Assembly (NCBI GenBank): GCA_005281725.1
Contig: SSBO01000009.1
Span: forward strand, 1,626,456 to 1,690,455
Length of the DNA stretch: 64,000 nt
Direction: 5' to 3'
DNA from: Wuchereria bancrofti
Taxonomy: Eukaryota; Nematoda; Chromadorea; Rhabditida; Onchocercidae
The notes below the pieces were generated by a model, which did no database searches, was not told the origin of the DNA, and saw nothing but the letters and a program-made list of their open reading frames with translations. The position numbers and the translations under genes are program-made. Shown piece by piece: positions 51,568 through 63,565 of this stretch (position 1 is its first letter; the number at the start of each line of letters is the position of its first letter).

Positions 51568-52769
51568 TTGCTGAGATGCATTCGATGTAGAAATATGAAA
51601 TCTTATTGTCGAATGAGAATAAGGAATTGCATGGAAGTAAGTTTCAGTTAGTTTCTGGTTATTACCACATAACAAGAAACTATTCTCTTAGATATTGTTG
51701 AATCGAATTTCCCATTATTTCTCGACAAAAATTATATTTCATCATTAGTATATTTCATCCTTTCCTTACTAAAAAAAAAAAAAAAATTGGTGCCAATTCT
51801 TTGCAACCCATTATCCAACTAAGATATTCGTCTTTTCGGCTCAGCTATATATCTCTTTCTATGATCTTAGTAATTTTGAAGTGTTTTGCCTTTATAAGTA
51901 TCTCTCTATATTTGCCCATAACCTTCCTATAAAAATTCTTCTCTTCCCTGTAAGAACTACTCTTCAAAGTATGTATAATATTCCTGAAATTCCAATAGCA
52001 ACTTTCCATATCTATTGGACCTGTTAAAATCTTGTTACATATACGAAATTTTGACAAAATTCACAGTTCGAGTTCGAATTTTCAGATGCCCAAAGTTTTT
52101 TGTGATGTAGAAAGCTTCATATTTTTATTTTTAATACCTCACATCTGTCCGAATTAATTATGTCTTTCATTGTAACTTTCAAAATACCTATTCGAAGAAC
52201 ATCAGAAGTACATCAGAGCTGCAGGCTAAAAAGTATTAAATGTCGATAAACTTAAGAGAGTCAGCTTGTGTCATGATATCACCAGTTTTCCGATCCTGAT
52301 ATTCCGATAGATAAAAAGAAGGAGGAAGAAGGAAATGAACATTTTTAGGAGCTTCTATAAAGGTTGTACATGTTACTTTTCCTTTTTCTACTGAGTTTCA
52401 ATTGTGAATTGTCATTTTATTAATTTCAATTTGCCTAAACTTATTTGTATTAAAGAAAGTAAAAGTGCTGAGATGACTTATTTGCTGGTGATAAAAGTCG
52501 GTGAATTAAGTGATGTGGGGACCTTTTGGATAGAAAGACTAAAGTTTTATCACTGAAGCATCGCGCACAGCTAGCCGACAATTTTTTAATTTTCAAAAGA
52601 TGAAAGCAAAACAACTGAAATAATTTTCAAAGAAATATGATTTCGAATGTCAATATAATTGCTAAAATGTTAGTTACGTACATTTCACACTGATATTTGA
52701 GTATCAAAAAATCCCGATTTCATATGAGAATAATCGATTCAACAAATAAAGCTACCAAATCTGTTCAAT
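51568..52769. other. no gene recognised
   Basis: Downstream flank of srx gene B. It includes an A14-15 run at about 51771 and no supported exon. Confidence 0.4.
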
Positions 52770-55210
52770 TCATTGTCTTGCAGTAGTTTGTATCCAATTT
52801 GTGACTGGCGCTGTTGTCACTGTTGTGCCGGAATTTTTTTTGCAGATAAGGTTGCGGTTAAACATCAGGAAAATCATTCTAGAAACATTATGTTTCTCTT
52901 GAAACTCTCAAAATTAGATGTAATATAAAGAATTAGTTGAAGAAAAAGGAGCAAAACGCAAAGCATCCTTAAAATATTGAAGTAGACATAAAAAGGACGA
53001 ATAAGCAAAATGAGAAATGTGTCACCGAATTGTCATATGAAGCTGACATATCAGTGTATAGCTTCTCACGGTTACTTTCTGACTGCATTTTATCAAAAAG
53101 TTTCAAAACAACATCACTAATAATAATAATAATAATAAATGCTTTCGGTGGCAAAATAATGAAGGACCACTTACCCATCCAATGATTGCACCAGAATCCA
53201 TGATACAGTGGTCGATGCAAATAGCACCCATTTATTAGTAAACACAAATGGATGGATAATCAATATGAAAGTATACGATATATAGATTACACCAAGTATG
53301 CATGACTGCAATGACAATAATTTAAAAGTATTGCATAACACTGACCTTTGTTCGTTCGTATTGCTTGCAATTCTCGAAGAAAACACGCTGAATCACAAGT
53401 CTGTCGCTCAGTTTCGTAAGCTTTAATTGTCATCTCTAAGTAGCCTTCCGTGTAGCTCTAGCAATAATTTAAAATTCTGTTCATTACCTGTCTAAAGAAC
53501 AAGATACCTCGCGCTCTGACTGCTTCACCCGTTGATGTAGTGATATTTGCTCGTATTCTCTAAAGCAGCCATTAAATGAAAATGATAACAGTTACCACAA
53601 TGCGTTACCTTCAAAACCTATCTTTCAGGAAAATGAGAAATGAGAAAAATGCCATCACTGCTGTTATCATCAACATGCAATGAGTACAAATTCACCAAAG
53701 GTAAACTTACTCTCTGATATGCAAGTATTTTGGTCAAAGTAATGAAATCGAAGCATGCCATTGACATCACTGTTATCACTGTTATTGAAGCATCAGTGTT
53801 AGAACATATTTTACCAGCAAGAGAACGCGAATAAGAAAATCGATAGGAATAATTCTTATTAAATATAAGTGAACAATCGCCTTCAAAAAATTTTCTCGTT
53901 CAAATAACTACCGTAGTTTTTTGTTGCATTGAAATTAACATTTAAGGATGTTAGGAAAACCTGCCGGGAGGTGATGCATATAACGAATAACGTCCTGAAA
54001 CGGAATTCCTGCAGATAATGCTTGGTTTCAATTAATCGGAAAGAGTCCTTTAACTTGTTCATTTTTCCAAGTCGATCAGCAAAATTTAGCTACATATTCA
54101 TAGATTATCTTTAATAATCTTCATCATTTGTCCATCTTGTGGGATTTATGCAAATATTTCATGCGATGCTTACAGATTCTTGACGAACACGTTATATGCA
54201 GTTAACAAATTACTTCTTAGTACATGATGAATATGGTGATAATATATGATGAGCTTATTGTATAAATGTGCCATGCTTATGGTAGTGATAACGTATAAGC
54301 TTACTGTACGAATGTGCCATACTTGTGGTAGTGATAACATATAAGCTTACTGTATAAATGTGCCATGTTTATGGTAGTGATAATATATAGGCTTACTGTA
54401 TAAATGTGCCATGCTTATGGTAGTCCCGACCACCCAGGACATAACTCCAGCTAATATAGCCTTGGATTCCGACCATAACTGATTATATTTTGTGGCATAA
54501 ACAAAAGCACAAAATCGATTGACAGCGACGAAAAAGTGTACAAAAAGCGATGCATAATATGCTCCGTTCACAAAAATGCCCACTGGTCGTGTGAAGAAGA
54601 ATTCTGACCGCGACAAATTTTGAGATTTCCTAAAAAAAAAAGTTTGATTGACCAAATAGAAGGGATTTTAGGGATGGAAGAAAAGGGAGAATATTCAATT
54701 AATAAGCGTAACTTACACGGTTAAGACAATGATACACCATGTGGAGAGTGAAAATATAGCTTGCAAGTTGCATATTAGGAAACTTGTGCATAAAATTCCA
54801 AATGCGTTACGGAAACGTGAACCCGTAAGTGTGATGTAAAGTGACGCTCCATTACTGACCAATCCAAAAACTGCTACCTAAGATGCATTTGGAATAAAAG
54901 TGTAAAATTGATGGAAATTACTGTTCTTAAATAGAATGCGAAAGTCGTGTGTAAATAAGTGTCAACAAGACTGTAATCCGTGAGCTTCAACTTTCACATT
55001 TTTGCTCATTTCAATGCTCGTTGAAAAAGCTTACATCCTTTAGAGTGTCTAACAGAGAGAAAATTGTCTTTGCATCATTGGTTTTCAGCTCTTATCTCCG
55101 TGTTATCATCTAAACCAAAACTACCAATTAACTAATTTTCTCGATAAAATACAAACCACAGTAATGCAGGCCATTGCAATATTGTCTTCAAGTTCACTGT
55201 TTTTAGCCAT
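52770..55210 (-). CDS. srx-type 7TM chemoreceptor, gene B
   Basis: Exons (reverse order): 55210-55157, 54877-54717, 54629-54397, 53880-53711, 53559-53488, 53305-53175, 52878-52770; all junctions GT-AG with closed phases, 309 residues. The N-terminus MAKNSELEDNIAMA lacks a signal peptide, as usual for 7TM receptors. Exon 2 has RNAFGILCTSFLICN; exon 3 has VNGAYYASLFVHFFVAVNR (the DRY-position NR) and YNQLWSES; exon 6 has NKWVLF and WILVQSLDG; exon 7 continues MIFLMFNRN, giving the srx DG...FN ending. The donor of exon 3 sits inside a 46-bp tandem array (54238-54424). It is a paralog of genes A and C with the same intron positions and phases (0,2,1,0,0,2). Ligand unknown. Confidence 0.85.
54238..54424 (-). 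repeat. 46-bp tandem array carrying a repeated splice donor
   Basis: Four copies (49, 46, 46, 46 bp) with identical phase markers at 54268, 54314, 54360 and 54406. Each copy duplicates the end of srx gene B exon 3 plus its 5' splice site (ATACA|GTAAGC on the minus strand). Three copies keep GTAAGC; the most distal has ATAAGC. Confidence 0.95.
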
Positions 55211-55349
55211 TATGGCACACTTGAAGAAATTGGCGAAAAATACAATTAGTTTTAAAAATTTAGTTAAATTTGATCATTTAGCCTTGTTGACCGCGCTTAA
55301 TGGTTCGAGAAGTGTTATTGAACAAAGCGAAAATGAAGCTAGGAAGTAG

Positions 55350-55560
55350 ATGAAAGGAGGTAAGGCAAAGGTACACTACCACCACTACTTATTTTCATTA
55401 GTGAGAATTCAAATTGAATTTAAGTGGGAATTTTTTGCCCTTACATAAAAAATACATCGGGCGTTGTAAACAAGGGACATTTCATGGAAATATGTTTATA
55501 GATCTCTTAAAGCAATGTATGAGCAAAATCAGTTATTTAAGTGCATACAATCCTTCAAAA
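55350..55560 (-). promoter_or_regulatory. conserved upstream block of srx gene B
   Basis: Shared in order with the block upstream of gene C: TTATTTTCATTAGTGA, then CCCTTA-ATAA-AAATACA, GTTGTAAACAAG, and ATATGTT--ATA. It lies about 150-350 bp 5' of the ATG. This is either retained promoter sequence or simply part of the duplicated unit. Confidence 0.5.
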
Positions 55561-55720
55561 CATCAAATAATATTTGATTAGTCTTACAAATGTACCACAT
55601 CTAGCATAATCGCTAAAACAATCAAATTAATTTGCAAAAGGTTACAACCGAAAAAAAAATGTGCAATTTCATATGGGAATAACCAATCCGTCACATAAAA
55701 ATGCATGAGAACTCTTTTCT

Positions 55721-57514
55721 TCACTGATTTACTTGAAAATTTGTAGCTGGTGCTATTCCATCGAAATTTGTTTTGCAGATAAGCTTCCGGTTGAAAACCA
55801 GAAAAATTAATCTGAAAACTGAACATTTTCTTTTGAGCGACCGTGAAGATATACTGAAATTGATTGTTGTATAAAGACATGCCGCCTGGAGTGTCATAGT
55901 AAATTAAGTGATCGGTAAATTCATAAAACTAAGGATTTTGAGAAATAATTTTGATAGAAAGAAACTTACCCATCTAGTGAATGCGCCAGAAGTACTGCGA
56001 TAGTGCTTGATATGAATAGCATCCATTTATCGATCAATAAATATGAAGGAATATTGTATGTGACAGCACATGAGATGTAGAGCAAGCCAAGTTTGCATGA
56101 CTCAAGGGTGATATTAATACAATTGATACGAACTAATTATTATGTATCTTTGGAATTTAAAATTCAAGCTTTAAACGGAATTTAAGCTTGACCAACTAAC
56201 TCTTGCAGTAATCATTCAAGTTTTTCTTCCCTCCTTTCATAAACATTTTTTCACAATTTTTCTTTATTACCTGTTTGAAGAACAATACTTCTTTCTCATT
56301 GATATCACTAACAGTTGATTCTGTCGTATTTCTTCTCATTGTCTAAAGTTTGAGAAATAATCATTGCCGTGTAATCTGCATATCAGATTTGGACAGAAGA
56401 AATATGCAAAGAAATATAAATATGCAGTCAGTTGCTAAAGCATTTCTTTATCAGAAATTAACTTACTCTGCGATATGCCAGTATTTTGAGTAAAGTAATG
56501 AAATCAATGAATGCCATTGATATTATCAGAGTTACTGATACTAAACCATCAATTTTGGCACATATCTGACCATGGTAAGAAGTGTGATGTAACCAACGAT
56601 ACTTCGAGCCAGAATTAAATAGAAGCGAACAGTTTTCTGCAATTTTCATAAAAGAATTGCATGCTGCAAGTTGCGCATGTCTTTGAAAGCAAAAGATATG
56701 ATCAGATCAACTGCTTACTGTACAAATGATGGGTGCAGTAGACCATTGAAATTGTCCAAAAGATGATTGCAATTTTAAAAGTTCTCGCTTCTGACCATAA
56801 CTGATTGTACCTTGTCGCATAGACGAAAGCAAAGAATCTATTGATGGCTGTTAAAAAGTGCATAAGAATCGACCCAAACCATGCTCCGTTCAAAAAAACA
56901 CCAACTAATCGTACAGAAAACAGTTTTGGTGACGATAGTATTGGAGACTTCCTCAAATGGAATTTTTCAAATAAAATAAATAACCGGAAGAAAATTTCGG
57001 AAACAATGAGAAATTAAAAAAATTTCTTTCCATAAGTGTTACTTACAGACTTAGAACAATGGTACACCACGTGAGGAGAACAAATATAGCTTGCAAGTTA
57101 CAGATCAGGAAGCTACTGCATAAAATTCCAAACGCATTACGGAAACGTGATCTTGTACGTGTTAAGTACAGGGACAAGCCATTGCTAATCAGTCCGAAGA
57201 TCGATATCTATAATGAGTTCGGTTAAAATAATAAAACCGACCAACTTTTTTGTTTATGAATTTGTAACAAGAAAGTTGCAATTTGTATAGTATCAGCAAG
57301 ATTGTAATCTTCGGAATCCAGTTTTCACATTTATGATCCTGAGATTTCTGCAGAACCAAATATTTATATTTTTTATGATACCTGCTAGAAAGAGACTGAT
57401 GGTTCTGCTATTGTTTAAACCAAATTTAATAATCAATTATATATTTATTGAAATACTAACCGCAACGATGCAGCCCATTGCAATATCATCTTCAAACTCA
57501 CTGTTTTTAGACAT
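55721..57514 (-). CDS. srx-type 7TM chemoreceptor, gene C
   Basis: Exons (reverse order): 57514-57461, 57207-57047, 56951-56719, 56636-56467, 56342-56271, 56100-55970, 55811-55721; all canonical, phases 0,2,1,0,0,2, 303 residues. Start MSKNSEFEDDIAMG parallels gene B. RNAFGILCSSFLICN and LLTWCTIVL in exon 2; VFLNGAWFGSILMHFLTAINR and YNQLWSEA in exon 3 (the glycine-tyrosine pair of the paralogs is here W-F); DKWMLF in exon 6; DG/LIFLVFNRK at the final junction. It is separated from gene B by only 510 bp and transcribed the same way, so the pair arose by tandem duplication. Sensory-neuron chemoreception is inferred from the family. Confidence 0.85.
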
Positions 57515-57639
57515 TATGGTGCACTTGAAGAAATCTGCCAAAATACTATTACTTTTAACGATTAAGTATAATTCGATAAGCAAGTTAAGCCTATTCCGTC
57601 ATGTGCAATGATTCGACGAGTGTTGTCGAATAAAACATT

Positions 57640-57850
57640 GAGCCGGGAAGTTGATAGAAAGGGTAAGTCAAAGATATATTATTACCACTTATTTTCATTA
57701 GTGAAAGCATTTCCTCAAGTATTAAATTTAAAATTGGATTTAAGAAAAACTAGGAAATTTCTACCCTTAAATAAGAAATACACGGGATGTTGTAAACAAG
57801 AGATGTTTTCCTCAAAATATGTTCATATCGACACAATTAGGTTAATAATA
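57640..57850 (-). promoter_or_regulatory. conserved upstream block of srx gene C
   Basis: Counterpart of the 55350-55560 block, with the same motif order. Its distal part is also present in inverted orientation at the end of the window (63906-64000). Confidence 0.5.
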
Positions 57851-58221
57851 TCGATGATGATGAATATTTGTGCCACTTGCAACAATTACATAAAATATGC
57901 AATGTATTTTGATGCATGCAACAAATATTAGTAAGTGTTAAAAGCGAAATAATTATTTTATTGACTATTTTGGTTTGAAATTTTATTCCGTTAGCAAAAA
58001 TTCGTCAGAGATGTCGCATTATTATTGTTAATGTCTTAAAAGAATCTCTGCATTCTTCTCAGTTAAGAATTTCGTCCAAAAGTTAAACATGAATTGAAAC
58101 ATTCATTTGATTTTTTATTTTAATTAATGCTTTAATTTCAATTATTGAAGAGGAATAGCTGAAGCAAATTTATTTTGGGAAACTTTTCTGAAAAAGTACT
58201 TTTCCTATCTAAATTCAAAAC
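57755..58221 (+). repeat. inverted repeat, left arm (srx gene C 5' flank)
   Basis: 57755-58032 matches the reverse complement of 63723-64000 with only a couple of differences. 58090-58221 matches 63566-63690 at roughly 85%, with an indel between the two parts. The repeat runs into the end of the window. Confidence 0.9.
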
Positions 58222-58835
58222 ATCTTTTCAATAACAGGAATAAGTTGGCAATGAGGTAATCTTATTGCTAGACTTTAGCTCCTGTTTGTTGCAAACTGTC
58301 AAATTAAAACCAACTAAAGTTGATTTTCGACAATTAATTTGTTTTCGGCAATAATTCTGTTTGTGTAAAATCTGAATTTTCGTTATTCTAGTATTTTACT
58401 ATGCTTCCTATTGATGTATAAAGTAAACAGTACACAAAATATTCTGTTTGGTTCAATCGCAAATTTCGTTCTGTTCCAATTACACATTCGTTTGTAATTT
58501 CCGAAATGAATAATGCCGGAAAGCATTAGTATAACATTTCTTGATAAGAAGAGATAGGATAGATCAAACGTATCCCTACTTGTATCGTGCATGCTTAATA
58601 TCTGTCAATACTCGGGATATCCCTTTTGTCATGGGAAGGAACACGCGTGTACTTGTGAAGTCGCAAGTTTTGTGGAAGTGACGTACGCCTCCGGCGTGAT
58701 TTTCCGTACCAAACAGGTTTCGACTGAAGAGTTAGACAAAATGCATCTATGAGCGGGTTGGGTTCATTAACCTTGGGGCAATCATTCTAGAAGCAAAATT
58801 GGAAAATTATTTCAAAAATCATTTGCGCATTTTGT

Positions 58836-59113
58836 GATGCATTACGTTACTGAAGCCATTTCAAGGAACTTTCGGTATCGGTTCGAAACCGTGAACTAAG
58901 TATTGAGGGTAACGTAACGATCAGTCAGGACATGGCAGCTTGAACGTCACTTCGTTCGAAAGTATGTCAAAAAGAGTGGAAACTGACACTATCGAATCGC
59001 ATTTGTCCGATAAAGGAGCGCTGACAATCTGCGCCACCCAAAACAATGATCGGCTCACCTGCAGCACGAAGCATTCCTATTCGAGCATCCCCAAAGGAAC
59101 CGGAAGTAAGTGA
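58836..59113 (+). pseudogene. small heat-shock protein (alpha-crystallin domain) relic
   Basis: Plus-strand reading shows, in order and in shifting frames, SHFKELSVSVRNRELSIEG (58854-58910), ERHFVRKYV (about 58950-58977) and VETDTIESHLSDKGALTI (about 58978-59033), the order of the alpha-crystallin domain (beta5 to beta9). A TGA lies just before the first block, there are two frame changes between blocks, and the reading ends at TGA 59111. It is more GC-rich than its surroundings. sHSPs are ATP-independent chaperones; this copy cannot encode one. Confidence 0.7.
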
Positions 59114-60558
59114 GAAATCGACGTCAAACGGTACAGGACAGTGAAATGTTTACGTCACTTTGTATATTTTCATTGTACATATTTTACAAAAAGAGAAAAT
59201 GTTTCATGAATGAATTTTGAAGATGTAATCACTCACTAACTCACCTGTTCGTATGAACTGTAACAACTCTTTCCGTTAGCTGTAATTGCTATTCATCTAT
59301 TTCATTTATAAGTTTGTCAGTTTCTCTCGGACGAAAAATTCTTTATTCAAATCAACTTGAATTTTATACATCTTCAGCTTTTCATTCATGGATATTTCTT
59401 AATAAGGAATATAATTTCATTTTTCTTTTTTGTTAGTTATTTTTGTCGGACGTTCTCTTCTTCAATTGTTTTATGTTATTTCATTACAAAAGCAATTAAT
59501 CGTCTACTGAAATATTCTACTTTCATTCATGTTATCATTCGTTATTGTATTATCAAATGAATTATTGCATGTTTCATCTTTATCAGTATTCGTGATATTT
59601 TTTAAATAAAGAATGTCCTAAATCGCTATGTCGCATTGCTTACTTATTAAAGATCATTGACACAAAAAATTAGAATTGCAGAGAATAGTTTCACACTGAT
59701 ATATTACCAAAAACCAGGGAAGATTTGTGCTTCCAATAATTTGAGCCATATCGCCCAAACCATAAGTTTTGTTTGGTCTACCAAAATAATGTATCTTGTT
59801 ATGTTTTCAGGCATTTTCAAATTCTTCGCTCTTCGCAGACACTCCCTTGTCATAGAGAAGCAATTTGTGTATCTATGTGAGATTGCGAGCTATACTGCAA
59901 ATGACATATATGACAAGTCTCAACTGAAGGTTCAAAAACGTGGATATACTAATATCTAGATCAGCCATCCTAGAGATAACTCCAAACTGGATAGATGGAA
60001 CTGGCTTAGTCCTGCAAGTGATATTAAAGAAACCTACGATCTGATGACATCTTTTTCAAACAAGAAATTGAAATAGTTAAAGACTTAAGCTAGCGCAAAT
60101 TATTACTCTGCTCAATTTTTCACTTTTTTTAAGCACTTTTGTTATGTTTGATGCTTTAATCGTGAACTGAAAGATTGTATGAGTACAGTAATACGCCCGT
60201 GATTAAACAAACTCACAAGAAGCCGACCTGAAATTCACTGCCAAAAAAGGAACGTTCTAAGGATGAATCAACAGAAATAGGATTCATTCGACACTCCGCT
60301 TCACTTAGCAGTGAAGAGCGGTAGTACATATCGGAAATTCTGCAAGTGCAGCTGCACGAGAGTGTTTTCAACACAGAATCAATCCATGGTGACAGAGACA
60401 AAGAAGTAGGAGCACCAGCAGTGTGAAGAAAAAAAACTGAAAAGACAACTGCAAACAGTCAGAGTAGTCTGTATTTCGCATCGATACTGTTGTAACTAAT
60501 ATATCATATAAGATGGTGGGAAAGTTTTGCTAGTATGTTATCATATCAGATAGGAAGG
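59114..60558. other. no complete gene recognised
   Basis: The ORF at 59657-59959 (+) faintly resembles srx exon 4 (IAEN near its start, KIC and ALRR later). 60289-60321 (+) reads TPLHLAVKSG, an ankyrin-like motif preceded by a stop. Neither can be supported as a gene. Confidence 0.35.
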
Positions 60559-60559
60559 N

Positions 60560-61362
60560 ACGTGGTGTACCATCGTGTTAGCCCTGTAAGTTACACTAAT
60601 AATTTATTGAATATTCTTACCAAAGTTCCCTGTTAAAACTTTTTTCAGAAAATCTCCAATACTGTCGTCATCAGAGTTATTTTTGGCTCGATTAATAGGC
60701 GTTCTAGTGAATGGGCCATATTATGGGTCACTTTTTGTGCATTTCTTTGTGGCCCTTAATCGATTGTGTGCTGTTTTATATCCGATAAAATACAAGCAAT
60801 TATGGTCAGAATCAAGGAGTTTAATTGTTGGAATTATCTCATGGACAACTGGGACTTCCTTATGTATGCTACATTTATATAGTAAGTTTGTTATAATAAG
60901 AAAAGATTGTCACCTTTAACAATGCCTTGAAAGAGAATCTGTTATCAATGAACACTGAAACGAATTGGTTTTATCTTTGTACTGATTCTTATAAGGAAAC
61001 TGTTTACAGAAGATTGTTCGCTTCTATTTAATCAAAATTCATCTTATCGTTTTTCCTACGGAAATTCCTATTATGGCACAGTTTGTAGCAACGGCGATGG
61101 TGTATTATCAGTACTTATAGTGGTAGCAATGGCATGCCTTGATTTCATTACTTTGATCAAATTACTTGCATATCGCAGAGTAAGCTTACTTTTGATTGCT
61201 TGAATAACGCTTCATGCATGCATCCTTGTCCCTGCAAGTTGAGCTTCAAGTCTGATACACAGCAATGATTGTTTTCCGGATTTCAGGCAATGCGAAAAAG
61301 TGCTACAGTGTCAACTGGTGGTGCTTTCAACAAAAAAGAGGTATTAGTAAATGGACAGAAAT
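60560..61362 (+). pseudogene. inverted partial copy of srx gene A (exon 2 end to exon 5), truncated
   Basis: 60560-61346 is the exact reverse complement of 46868-46082, introns included, as far as I can compare by eye. It carries the last 26 bp of exon 2 (60560-60585), exon 3 (60649-60881), exon 4 (61010-61179) and exon 5 (61287-61346). Exon 5 lacks its last 12 bp (FFKQ) exactly up to the splice site, and the match then resumes for 16 bp. Exon 1 and most of exon 2 are missing: the copy begins next to an N at 60559. Sequence after 61362 differs; a diverged exon 6 with WILIQSLIG is readable at about 61400-61530. It may be a truncated gene, or real sequence joined wrongly in assembly. Confidence 0.8.
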
Positions 61363-61599
61363 CCAAGTTCTATAATTAGTATACATTGAAATCACCGTTA
61401 TAGTTATACCTGCTTGGCTTGTTTTGCATCTCTTTCGTTATTGCATCGCAGTATTTGTTGGCCAGTAATTTGTTACTGTTTACATATAGTATGGATTCTG
61501 ATTCAATCACTTATTGGATATGTAAAGATTGGTAAATTTTTCCAAGACAAAAGTTTTATTGTTCTTTCATTCAAGTTTTGTCGTTCTATTTGTTAATCA

Positions 61600-63565
61600 A
61601 TTTGACAGCACATCTTCCTACAAATGAGGTGCTTTTTTATCGTTTTAATTTTCCAACTTTGTATTTTGCATCCTTTCTCTTAAGTTTTTTCACTGAACAG
61701 TGTTTATGTAAATTGAAGTTTTTTAAATTAATTTTCTATGCTGCATAATTCAATTCAGAATTATCATTTGCCTTTCCATAAATTTTCAACCGGAATATGA
61801 TTTGGGTGATAAGCATTTATGTAGTAACAGTGGCTATATCCGTAATCTCAAATTAGTTTCAAAATAAGGAAAAGCAGTGAAATTATAACTTCGTATTGTG
61901 GTTGTCACACGGCTGATTCATTAATTTATATAATAATAATACACAAGCTGGCACACTAATAATATGTGTTGGATCGACAAACAAGTCAGCTCGTTAAAGT
62001 TTTCTGCAGCTCCTCACAACTCTCATTTTCCGTATTGGCATTTATTTATCTGTAACTATAAGTCTTATTTTCCGAATTGACATCTTAAAAGACACTAAAG
62101 CACATAGTTTGTAGATGTAAAAAGATTTAAAACTCTTTATATGAGTCATTCGGTAGAAAAATACGAAGCTTTCAGTTGAAGAACATCAGAAATTGAAGGT
62201 TAAATACACAAATTCTGGTAGTAGAAAGATTAGAGTGGATCTGGTTGCTGACAATCATCTCGTAGAAAGATTAGTGATCTGTTTGTTAGTGGTTGTGTCA
62301 TAGAAGCTTGAAGTGTTCCTCTGAAGAAAATTGTTCTGACAGAAAAGGGAAAATTGAAAAGCATTCTTTTTCTTATGCAAGTAAACAATTTCCTAAATTA
62401 TGCTAATTATGCTTTGATGCTGTCGATTGTTCATACAACAGCGAAAAGGTAATCAAAATCCGTTTTCTGCAAGTTTTCGGGACTTAAATCGTTTGCTTGG
62501 CCAACATTATGGGAAACAAAGTAAAACATATTGAGAGTAAGAAAAAACTTTTTATTAACGCAAGAATAAGTTTTTTGAAATCCGTACGGTTCTTGGAAAC
62601 CCATTAATGGCCACCCAAATTCTGGAAAATTGATAAAAGTTAGAGTCATGTTGACACAGGAAACTGATTGTATTAATACCATGAAATCGATATTTTCATG
62701 AGTTATGAAGTCCGTGAATTGTTCAGTTTTCATCATACCATTATAATCAGTTTTAAAACAGATTCTGGTTTCACCAGGTGTAGATTTATCAGTCCTTTAT
62801 ACAGTATAATGGTACTTGACTTTCAACAAATTCATGCAGAAATTTCTTTTAATCACTGGCTTTAATATGCATCCAAATTTATTTACACGATGAAATCAAA
62901 CTCCGATTTAGTGGAAATAAGAAGAATCTCCATTGTCATCCATCCCCAATGACTTTAAAGTTGTTTCTCAGATATCTTTCATTGCTTGTTCGGTAAAAAA
63001 AAACTGATAGTTAATATAAAAATATTTCGGATGTTTTACCAATGCAGTGTACGAAAATAAAATGTTATTTATTTAATATCGTTTCAATTTAATAATTTAA
63101 TATCAATGTTGTTTATTTAATATCATAATAATAAAGTTCTTTGTGAGATTTCTTTTATTCTCTTTTGCCTCATATGATTTCAGATTCCTTTGAACATTTG
63201 TCTTATAATTCAAGAAATAGATCAACATAACTTTGTAAACAAAGCACTCTTCTTGCACCATTGAACCGAAGAACTCAAATCTTCGCGGCACTCAACCATT
63301 TGTACAGAATGAAATTTGTCACTGAATCATTGACAGCACATTGCATTATTTATTTGTAAACTGATAGAAAGCATATTGAAATATCGAAACAGAGAAAATT
63401 TACTGTAAAACCAATTGTAACCATCTAATAATGCAAGAGCGTCAAGTGCTCCAAAACTCAACAAATAAAATTGACCTTTTCTTCCATCATCTCTCCTCAT
63501 TGCTAATTTATTCCCGTTGTTGAAAAGATATTTTAGATTTCAGAAAACTGAGAAGTACTGAATGA
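61600..63565. other. no gene recognised
   Basis: AT-rich. The minus-strand ORF at 62736-62431 (101 residues) has protein-like composition but no recognised family or partner exons. No RNA gene seen. Confidence 0.4.

Noticed and set aside
58967..59149. Minus-strand open frame of about 60 codons (SFGDARIGMLRAAGEP)
   Set aside because: Antisense of the small heat-shock protein relic, whose plus-strand blocks are recognisable in the correct order.
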